This document shows positions 40,305-45,977 of a DNA stretch of 45,977 bases, piece after piece. The DNA lies in IMG/VR virus record IMGVR_UViG_3300046323_000300, positions 1-45,977 of that record; one strand, given 5' to 3'. The notes under the pieces are model-generated. The model was not told where the DNA came from, did not search any database, and worked only from the letters and a program-made list of their open reading frames with translations. How positions within the stretch are numbered: the first letter of the stretch is position 1; each line of letters begins with the position of its first letter. Origin of the DNA: a virus. Made by a program: the position numbers and the translations under genes.

Positions 40305-40738
40305 TTTTCTATCATATCTCGGACTAATTGAAGCCTGAATGATTCGGTTCCTAATTCTGCATATGTGTAATTTTGAATAGCATTAGGGTTCATCAATCTT
40401 CTAGGTTCAGAAACGTGCTGCAATCCAAAAAAACAGTGACCTATTTCATGGTAAATAACCAACATTCTTTGTTTTTCATTGTATGATTTTGTTCTCCTAC
40501 CTACCGCTATATTAGCTAAGCCTCCAGTTTTTATTGATGCTCCATAACATCTTCCGTCGAACGATAAATCATCGGTCTCTCTAATCACAGTCATTGAAAA
40601 ATCAATCGGAGCGTATCCCAGTCGAGCTAGATCTTGGTTGAAATCGACCAGATATTGGTCGTATTCATGCGTTGGCGTCCCTGGCAGATCCTTAGCGCAT
40701 CCAGATAAAAGAGCTAATAAAACTATCAGTTTTTTCAT
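40301..40738 (-). CDS. Lipoprotein zincin (HExxH metallopeptidase-like)
   Basis: 145 residues. A signal sequence ends in lipobox LLSGC (C14). The zinc site is HEIGHCFFGLQH (97-108) followed by RRLMNP (M116), similar to metzincins (HExxHxxGxxH with a Met turn) but one residue longer before the third histidine. It is the only minus-strand gene outside the early operon, has its own ribosome site (AGGAGA), and resembles a moron. It could act at the cell envelope, in superinfection exclusion or lysis; not established. Confidence 0.75.
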   Translation of the reverse strand: MKKLIVLLALLSGCAKDLPGTPTHEYDQYLVDFNQDLARLGYAPIDFSMTVIRETDDLSFDGRCYGASIKTGGLANIAVGRRTKSYNEKQRMLVIYHEIGHCFFGLQHVSEPRRLMNPNAIQNYTYAELGTESFRLQLVRDMIEN

Positions 40739-40811
40739 GTTTAATCTCCTAACTATACAATATCATAAGAATCTTGGTTGACAGAATCTTTTTTTACCTA
40801 AAGCATAGGGT

Positions 40812-41264
40812 ATGAACTTAATTTTAAAAGCCACCAATTGCTTTAATAACCAACGCCGACGATGCTATACGCCAACTAACCCGAGGTTCAAAGATTACGG
40901 AGCAAAAGGAATCAAAGTAGAATACAAAAAAGCCGAATTTATAGCATGGTATTTGAAGAATTACATTGAATTTAATGGTCAAATTAGTTCAGTTGGCAGG
41001 ATAGATCACTCAAAAAACTATAGCTTTGATAACATCGAATTCCAGTCTTTAGCCGAGAATTCTATGGAGAGGATTAATCGGTGCGGTTCTACAAAACCAA
41101 GAATAAAAGTCGATATCTATCTATTTGGCACATTCTTAAAAACTGTCGATAGTGGATTAGAAGCTTCACGGCAGACTGGTATTTTAAGCACCCACATTCC
41201 AAAGTATTGCAAAGGTAAGATTAAACAATCTAAAAAAGGGTATTCTTTAAAGTATGCTGAATAA
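40812..41264 (+). CDS. HNH-type homing endonuclease-like protein
   Basis: 150 residues. RRRCYTPTNPRFKDYGAKGI and GRIDHSKNYSFDNIEFQSLA, with SLAENSMERINR, match the phage HNH family that reads CYxPxHxxYxxYGGRGI and RIDxxxxYxxxNxxW. The final part (LKTVDSGLEASRQTGI) looks like a NUMOD1-type DNA-binding module. It is probably a selfish nuclease. Its start has only a weak ribosome site, and it overlaps the radical SAM gene by 11 bases. Confidence 0.78.
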   Translation: MNLILKATNCFNNQRRRCYTPTNPRFKDYGAKGIKVEYKKAEFIAWYLKNYIEFNGQISSVGRIDHSKNYSFDNIEFQSLAENSMERINRCGSTKPRIKVDIYLFGTFLKTVDSGLEASRQTGILSTHIPKYCKGKIKQSKKGYSLKYAE

Positions 41265-42225
41265 TATAAGAAATAAATTTAATTACGGACTATACAGATT
41301 TAAGTATAACAATGCACCTAAGTTGGATCTTGATCGCCCAGTAGATTTAAGCTTGGAATTAAGTTCTGCTTGTACGCTGCGGTGTGCCTACTGTTATCAC
41401 TCTGATACAAAAACGCTCCCCTTCAAAAAGGGTCTAATGTCCTTCGAATTGGCTAAAAGCCTAATAGAGCAGGGCTCCGAAATCGGGGTTCATTCCATTA
41501 AATACAATGGTCGGGGAGAATCCACCATGCATCCAAGGTTCAAGGATATTACATGGCTTGGGAAGAAATACGCCAAAGGCCGAACTTATATCGATAGAAT
41601 CACGAACTCGAACTTCTATTTTAGGAACAATCGAGATGAGATTTTTGAGGGATTAGCCAATCAAACAAAGGTTAAAGTTTCCTTTGATTCATTCAATAAA
41701 GAGGTCTTTGAAAAACAAAGAACTGGTGCGAGTTATTACAATGTTCTAACAAACGTATCAACCTTCTATCATTCTCGATGGAGAATCAAATCCGACACTC
41801 AATTGGTCATCCAGGCGGTGCGAACTCAGTTAAATAAGGACGAGGATATTGAGGGAGAAGTTAAAAAACTATGGCCAGAGGCTATCCTATCAGTCAGAGA
41901 TATGGTCGGCGGTCGGGTCGATAAAGACGTGTCTGATTTAGAGAACTTAAGTCGAGATAACCGAGAGCGTCAATCATGCATCCAGGCTCATGCTCGGTTA
42001 ATCGTTCACCATGATGGCAAAGTGGCACCATGTTGTCCAGCTTTCAAGGGAGACCTCATAATAGGGGATACGAACAAAGACTCGCTATACCATATTTACA
42101 ATTCATTAAATGCGAAAACATTACGCAAGGAATTATTGAACGGAGAAGCGTTTAAATTAGATCCATGCAAGACCTGCTCAAGTCACGAATCATATAAAGG
42201 GTATATCCCAAACAAGGAGAGTTAA
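41254..42225 (+). CDS. Radical SAM protein with SPASM-like C-terminal cluster region
   Basis: 323 residues. The radical SAM motif CTLRCAYC (C40, C44, C47; CxxxCxxC) follows LSLELSSA. GVHSIKYNGRGESTMHP fits the SAM-binding GGE-like strand. A second cysteine set (C242, CC 260-261, C305, C308) matches an auxiliary Fe-S (SPASM-type) region. The family includes peptide- and sugar-modifying enzymes. The substrate is unknown; the sugar-gene context suggests glycan or cofactor chemistry. Confidence 0.85.
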   Translation: MLNNIRNKFNYGLYRFKYNNAPKLDLDRPVDLSLELSSACTLRCAYCYHSDTKTLPFKKGLMSFELAKSLIEQGSEIGVHSIKYNGRGESTMHPRFKDITWLGKKYAKGRTYIDRITNSNFYFRNNRDEIFEGLANQTKVKVSFDSFNKEVFEKQRTGASYYNVLTNVSTFYHSRWRIKSDTQLVIQAVRTQLNKDEDIEGEVKKLWPEAILSVRDMVGGRVDKDVSDLENLSRDNRERQSCIQAHARLIVHHDGKVAPCCPAFKGDLIIGDTNKDSLYHIYNSLNAKTLRKELLNGEAFKLDPCKTCSSHESYKGYIPNKES

Positions 42226-42426
42226 GTGGAGGCGACTAACGTCATTCGAGCAGTATTTACCGATGAGTTTTTTGACAAAGCTTATGGGGTGATTAAATCC
42301 GAGGCCACTCCGTTCAATGGGGTGTTTGCTTTGCGTCGAGTTATGGCAGAACCGCCACTTAGTTTTTGTAATACTTTTATAAATGTGACCATCAAGCGTC
42401 TAAGAAAAAGAGGGTTAGTAAAATGA
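42226..42426 (+). CDS. Small winged-helix-like protein
   Basis: 66 residues from GTG 42226, directly after the radical SAM stop, with AAGGAGAG upstream. The run EPPLSFCNTFINVTIKRLRK then RGLVK resembles a winged-helix recognition segment. It may be a regulator. Moderate certainty. Confidence 0.6.
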   Translation: MEATNVIRAVFTDEFFDKAYGVIKSEATPFNGVFALRRVMAEPPLSFCNTFINVTIKRLRKRGLVK

Positions 42427-42680
42427 GCAGCGTGAGTCATCCTTTGCATTACAATTCAGGAAAGATCGAAGTCATTGAAGCAATAGAAGACTGGAGACTT
42501 CACTATCATCTCGGCAACGCAGTTAAATATATAGCAAGAGCAGGCAAGAAAGATCCTTCAAAAGAAATAGAAGATCTCCAAAAGGCAGTCTGGTATTTAA
42601 ATAGATATATTGAAAAACTATCAGCTAGCAAAGAGGGTCGTGAATCAGTTAGGCCGAACGATATGGTAAAGAGAGTTTAA
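42423..42680 (+). CDS. DUF3310 protein
   Basis: 85 residues. The pattern SVSHPLHYNSGKIEVIEAIE, then YHLGNAVKYIARAGKK and EIEDLQKAVWYLNRYIEKL, is DUF3310, a common small phage protein linked to nucleotide metabolism (sometimes called nucleotide kinase-like). It has 4-base overlap with the previous gene. Confidence 0.85.
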   Translation: MSSVSHPLHYNSGKIEVIEAIEDWRLHYHLGNAVKYIARAGKKDPSKEIEDLQKAVWYLNRYIEKLSASKEGRESVRPNDMVKRV

Positions 42681-42811
42681 TGGATTGGTTCTGGAAACTT
42701 TTCGATAATATTGAGTGCGTTGTTTTAGGTCACGATTATTCAGAATCAGAATATGGAATAATGTATACAAAATACACTTGTAGATGCTGTGGAAAAGAGA
42801 AAATAGAATGA
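42680..42811 (+). CDS. Small DUF1660-like zinc protein
   Basis: 43 residues. The pattern CVVLGHDYSES then YTCRCCGKEKIE fits DUF1660-type phage mini-proteins, which start with a C-x-x-x-GH motif and end in CxxCGK. It is coupled by one-base overlap with DUF3310 and by 4 bases with the next gene. Confidence 0.62.
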   Translation: MDWFWKLFDNIECVVLGHDYSESEYGIMYTKYTCRCCGKEKIE

Positions 42812-43293
42812 AAGAAGTTTGGAAAGAAATACCAGAGTACGATGAGTATGAGGTTTCTAATAATGGAAACATTAGAAAGAATAAGTTAAAAATAATAAAA
42901 TCATTTACCTATAAACTAGGGTATTTGGGAGTAACTCTATTTAGAGATAAAAAAAGAAAAATATTTCTAGTTCATCGTATAGTTGCATTAACATTTATTG
43001 GAGAGATACATAAAGGTATTCAGGTTAATCATAAAAATGGGATTAAGGCAGATAATAGGATTGAAAACTTAGAGCTTTGTACTGCATCTGAAAATCAAAA
43101 GCACTCATACAGAGTACTAAAGAGATCCAGACATATCGGAGAAAATCACCCTGTTTCTATTCTAACAAATGAGAATGTTTATAAGATAAAGTATCTAGAG
43201 AATGGTTCTCAAAGAAAAATAGCTGAAAAATATGGGATAAGCCAAACTCAAGTAGGCGCGATAAAGCTAAATAAACAATGGAAGCACATATGA
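42808..43293 (+). CDS. NUMOD4-HNH homing endonuclease
   Basis: 161 residues from ATG 42808 (ATGA overlap; an in-frame start at 42784 is less likely). NUMOD4: EVWKEIPEYDEYEVSNNGNI. HNH core: LVHRIVALTFIG, GIQVNHKNGIKADNRIENLE and TASENQKHSYRV. The C-terminus has an HTH (KIAEKYGISQTQVGAIKLN). Classic mobile nuclease found in phages. Confidence 0.88.
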   Translation: MKEVWKEIPEYDEYEVSNNGNIRKNKLKIIKSFTYKLGYLGVTLFRDKKRKIFLVHRIVALTFIGEIHKGIQVNHKNGIKADNRIENLELCTASENQKHSYRVLKRSRHIGENHPVSILTNENVYKIKYLENGSQRKIAEKYGISQTQVGAIKLNKQWKHI

Positions 43294-44666
43294 CTGCAAT
43301 AATAATTTGTACCAGAACCGATAGCGAGAGGCTTCCGAATAAGCCGTTTAGAAAGATCAACGGAACTCCGTTAATTGAGCACCTTATTAAGCGACTCCAG
43401 AAAGTAAATATACCCATTATTATTGCTTTTCCTCGGGAGCAGAAAGAGGCGTATTCGGTTTTAAAAGGCCTGGAGAATGTGATTCTGCATCCGTCTAAAT
43501 TGTATGGAGATCCACTCCGTCGAATGAATGAGGCAGCTATGGCGCACGATGTGGATACAGTGATTAGGGTTTCTCATGATAAGATTTTAGTTAATCCAGC
43601 AGACGTTGACGCAGCTATTTTGGACTTTCAAAATATGAAATTAGAATACTTGTATGGATCTAAATTCACACCTGGAACTGGGTTTGAAATCATTGGAATA
43701 GATGCGCTTCAACGTGCCGCCAAGAAGTTCAAGAATGTAGAATATATAGGCTATTCTGTTAGATCGGTGACTCCCAAAGAGAATATTTACAATTTTAATC
43801 CACGACATCAGCGTGGTGGGTTCCGTTTTCTCATAGATTATGAACAAGACTTAAAATTATTTGAGGTACTTTTATCGCAGCTTGGCGATAATTTGTCACT
43901 TTTGTCGGCCATGAAATATTTGGCCGATAACCCAGAAATTAAAGAAATAAACAAAATGCCAGTGATGACAGTTTACACTTGTGCGCACAATGCAGAGGAG
44001 TGGATAGAACGCTGCATGGATTCAGTTGCTCGCCAGAAGCATTTTTCTCGATATGAATACATTTTAATCGACGATCACTCCAAGGACAAAACCCTCGAAT
44101 TGATGGCTAAATTTGCTTTAAAATACCCGAATGTTTCATGGTCTAGGAATGGTGAAAATTTAGGATTATCGTCATCTAGCAATATTGCGTTGAAAAAAGC
44201 TCGTGGAAAATACATTCTCCGACTCGACGCAGATGATTATTTTGTGTCGACTACTGCGTTAGATCAAATGCTCAAGGCTATATCTGAGTCAGAGAAAGAT
44301 GCAATTTACCCCAACAATTACTTTGGGTCATTAAATACAATTCAGAACGGAAAGGAAAAACATCATGTTGGCGGTGCTATCTTCGATAAAGACGCAATTA
44401 ATCACATTAAGTTCACTGATGGACTTTCAAACCATGACTCTCTCGATATTTTTCTTCGTGCTAAATCTCAACTCGATATTGGATACCTTCAAAAGGCTAT
44501 GTTTTTTTACTATCAGCATGGTAAGTCGATGTCTAAAACCAATCTTGCCAATAGGGAAGAAATCAAAGAAAAGCTCCTAACTAAGTGGGCTAGAGATGAT
44601 TTTTATGACGAAGACGATGAAGTCGATTTCAAAGAATTAGGGGTGGACATTGAGCCGAGTCACTAG
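43290..44666 (+). CDS. Cytidylyltransferase-like domain fused to GT2 glycosyltransferase
   Basis: 458 residues from ATG 43290 (ATGA overlap; a start at 43278 is upstream). Residues 1-222 resemble the SpsF/NeuA/KdsB nucleotidyltransferase group: IICTRTDSERLPNK (5-18) and FRFLIDYEQDL near 178-188. Residues 223-458 are a GT-A GT2 domain: MTVYTCAHNAEEWIERC, DDHSKDK (261-267) and the metal-binding DADD (313-316). The fusion could activate a sugar acid as CMP-sugar and transfer it. The substrate is unknown. Confidence 0.86.
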   Translation: MTAIIICTRTDSERLPNKPFRKINGTPLIEHLIKRLQKVNIPIIIAFPREQKEAYSVLKGLENVILHPSKLYGDPLRRMNEAAMAHDVDTVIRVSHDKILVNPADVDAAILDFQNMKLEYLYGSKFTPGTGFEIIGIDALQRAAKKFKNVEYIGYSVRSVTPKENIYNFNPRHQRGGFRFLIDYEQDLKLFEVLLSQLGDNLSLLSAMKYLADNPEIKEINKMPVMTVYTCAHNAEEWIERCMDSVARQKHFSRYEYILIDDHSKDKTLELMAKFALKYPNVSWSRNGENLGLSSSSNIALKKARGKYILRLDADDYFVSTTALDQMLKAISESEKDAIYPNNYFGSLNTIQNGKEKHHVGGAIFDKDAINHIKFTDGLSNHDSLDIFLRAKSQLDIGYLQKAMFFYYQHGKSMSKTNLANREEIKEKLLTKWARDDFYDEDDEVDFKELGVDIEPSH

Positions 44667-45036
44667 AAAATACCCATCGATCGATATTATGAAGCTCTGG
44701 ACATTGGGCTCGGCTAACGGATGGAACGAGCAATTGGACAAGTGCGTTCACAATCAATCAATCAATGAACTCGCAAGAATCCGTTATGGCCTACAGGCAG
44801 GCATGACCGACCTTGCTAATCAAAAATTAAATGACGAAAAGATGAATGTTTTTTACGCACGACTAATGAAGTCTTTGGAAAACACCGCAAGATTAATAGT
44901 TCGAAAGATTCACCCCTTACCGCACGATGCTCCGACTATTCATGGAATCAAAAGCAAGCATCCAGTAAGTGCGCTAGTGGCAAAAAGAAACCGTGACAGA
45001 GAAATGGAATTGTTCTTTAATAAGAGCAGTTTCTAG
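44650..45036 (+). CDS. Small hypothetical protein beside the sugar genes
   Basis: 128 residues from TTG 44650, supported by AGGGGTGG 4 bases upstream and a 17-base overlap with the GT2 gene. It is helical and basic (LIVRKIHPLPHDAP). No family recognised. Confidence 0.66.
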   Translation: MSRVTRKYPSIDIMKLWTLGSANGWNEQLDKCVHNQSINELARIRYGLQAGMTDLANQKLNDEKMNVFYARLMKSLENTARLIVRKIHPLPHDAPTIHGIKSKHPVSALVAKRNRDREMELFFNKSSF

Positions 45037-45043
45037 GAGAAAT

Positions 45044-45250
45044 ATGTTAGAAAAATTACAGCAAAAACAAAAAGATTTAGAACAAGCTTTGATTGATATT
45101 CAAAAAGAGATCGAGGTCGAGCAATTTAAAGCTGATATAAATACAATCGAGAAGATTGAGGTTTATGTCCAGTCAGAAAGCAATTCATTCACCTTTGAGG
45201 TTAATAAAAATAATCATAAAAAATTCATAGATTTATTGGTGGGATTATGA
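45044..45250 (+). CDS. Small coiled-coil protein
   Basis: 68 residues from ATG 45044 (AGGAGA upstream). The first half is a coiled coil (LQQKQKDLEQALIDIQKEIE) and the end is beta-like. The stop overlaps the DAHP-synthase-like start (ATGA), so the two are translationally coupled. No family recognised. Confidence 0.66.
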   Translation: MLEKLQQKQKDLEQALIDIQKEIEVEQFKADINTIEKIEVYVQSESNSFTFEVNKNNHKKFIDLLVGL

Positions 45251-45977
45251 GCTTTGCCGATAGACGAGTTTGGGGTTTAAATCCTCGGTACGACCTAGTC
45301 CGTAATTATAAACCCAAGGATAATTCATTTGTTTTCATCTCAGGATCATGTTCGGTGGAATCTCGGGAGCAAGTCCTTCAAATTGCCAGCTATGTAAAGC
45401 GAGCAGGTGCCACTCATTTAAGGGGTGGGGTATTCAGAGCAGGGACTTATCCAGGCAGCAAGTTCGGATGGGTTCCAGAACCTTTGATTCAATCATTTTA
45501 CGAGGCAGCGCAAACCAATGGGTTGAAAAACATCATTGAGGTTTTGGACTATTCCGACGAATCATTTAAACTTATTGAGCCGTACTGTGATTGCTTTCAG
45601 GTGGGCGCTCGTTCGATGCAAAACTATACCTTGCTAAGTAAGCTAGGAAAATATAAAAAGCCAGTATTTTTAAAAAGGAATACAGGGGCGACCTTAGATG
45701 AGTGGCTCGGTGCCGCAGAGTACCTTCTAAAAAATGGCGTCGAGGAGTTGTATCTAATTGAAAGAGGTTCATCTACATTCCTTAATCATGTTCGGTGGGA
45801 TCTATCGTTGAGCCTAATCCCAGCAGTTAAAGCCCTCAGTGATATTCCAGTAATTGTAGATGCTAGTCATGGCACTGGGCGCAGAGATTTAGTCGCTCCT
45901 ATGACATTGGCAGGGGTGGCCGCTGGTTCTGGTGGTTGCCTTGTGGAGTGCCATTTGGAGCCATCATTGTCTATAAG
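45247..45977 (+). CDS. DAHP-synthase-like (class I-beta) enzyme, 5' part; gene continues at 128-209 across the join
   Basis: After circularisation the gene is 45247-45850 plus 1-209 and encodes 270 residues. It aligns by eye along its whole length with class I-beta 3-deoxy-7-phosphoheptulonate synthases, which condense PEP with an aldose phosphate in a TIM barrel. Seen: GSCSVES (33-39), RGGVF (59-63), GARSMQN (120-126), KPVFLKR (138-144), IERG (171-174), DASHGTGRRD (205-214), VECH (233-236) and SISD (242-245). The four metal ligands of the family fit C35, H208, E234 and D245. The aldose-phosphate loop, KPRTSxY in true DAHP synthases, reads RAGTYPG (64-70), so the co-substrate may differ. The ATG overlaps the upstream stop as ATGA. 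It lies after a cytidylyltransferase-GT2 gene, which suggests sugar-acid synthesis rather than shikimate supply (inference). Confidence 0.9.
   Translation, partial: MSFADRRVWGLNPRYDLVRNYKPKDNSFVFISGSCSVESREQVLQIASYVKRAGATHLRGGVFRAGTYPGSKFGWVPEPLIQSFYEAAQTNGLKNIIEVLDYSDESFKLIEPYCDCFQVGARSMQNYTLLSKLGKYKKPVFLKRNTGATLDEWLGAAEYLLKNGVEELYLIERGSSTFLNHVRWDLSLSLIPAVKALSDIPVIVDASHGTGRRDLVAPMTLAGVAAGSGGCLVECHLEPSLSI
45851..45977. repeat. Terminal direct repeat, right copy (circular overlap)
   Basis: Exact copy of 1-127. Joining the window at this repeat restores the reading frame of the DAHP-synthase-like gene. It should be counted once in the genome. Confidence 0.97.

Noticed and set aside
40301-40738. 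Canonical metzincin assignment
   Set aside because: The third histidine is one residue too far (HExxHxxxGxxH), so I call it only metzincin-like.
40778-40783. Perfect TTGACA before the HNH gene at 40812
   Set aside because: The best -10 texts at the right distance match poorly, so I did not call a promoter.
1-45977. Physical long terminal repeats, CRISPR array, integrase or insertion sequence
   Set aside because: The end repeat is best explained by assembly overlap. No regularly spaced repeats, integrase, transposase or terminal inverted repeats were seen.

Overview
The window is a complete, circularly closed genome of a tailed dsDNA bacteriophage (Caudoviricetes). Its first 127 bases equal its last 127, so the molecule is 45,850 bp and one gene (DAHP-synthase-like) runs across the join. 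It carries a full virion module (terminase, DUF935-type portal fused to a MuF domain, Mu I-like protease with a nested scaffold, capsid, adaptor, tail tube, frameshifted tail chaperones, tape measure, tip and fibre genes) and no sheath gene, so a siphovirus with a Mu-like head is the best reading. The host cannot be named from sequence. A lipobox protein and possible spanin-like membrane genes suggest a Gram-negative host, but weakly. There is no integrase, and no DNA polymerase or helicase was recognised, so the phage is probably lytic and uses the host replisome.

Layout. 206-1932 (+) is the end of a sugar and surface-modification block, finishing with an Acb2/Tad1-like anti-CBASS candidate. 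1929-6203 is a leftward operon of small early genes (HNH, ribbon-helix-helix, XRE, zinc finger, DUF932) with one VRR-NUC nuclease gene set in it on the opposite strand. At 6204-6319 two back-to-back promoters drive this operon and the rightward early operon. 6320-17845 (+) holds a ParB-like protein, a Mom-like DNA modifier, a replication initiator, a RecE-like/RecT pair, a GGQ release-factor-like protein, a DNA-methylase-like protein, many small genes, an M15 peptidase (probable endolysin), a tRNA-Leu-like gene and a DEDD exonuclease. 17896-19977 adds a short UDP-sugar-dehydrogenase-like protein and a sugar epimerase. 20004-40304 is the virion and lysis region. A lipoprotein zincin lies on the minus strand at 40301-40738. 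40812 through the join to 1701 contains two HNH genes, a radical SAM/SPASM protein, a cytidylyltransferase-GT2 fusion, the DAHP-synthase-like enzyme and a methyltransferase-TPR protein.

The most unusual content is a dispersed carbohydrate toolkit. It has a divergent 3-deoxy-ulosonate-type synthase that keeps its metal ligands but has a changed aldose-phosphate loop, a CMP-sugar-synthetase-like domain fused to a GT2 glycosyltransferase, and a DUF115/Maf-like protein embedded in the tail genes. It also has a UDP-sugar dehydrogenase-like protein, an epimerase, a radical SAM enzyme and a methyltransferase. I propose, as inference only, that these make and attach an unusual acidic sugar to a virion protein or to the host surface. 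The phage also carries several likely counter-defence functions (Acb2-like, Mom-like, DNA-methylase-like).

Most genes overlap by 1-20 bases, often as ATGA, so translational coupling is the rule. No gene-free stretch exceeds about 200 bases.
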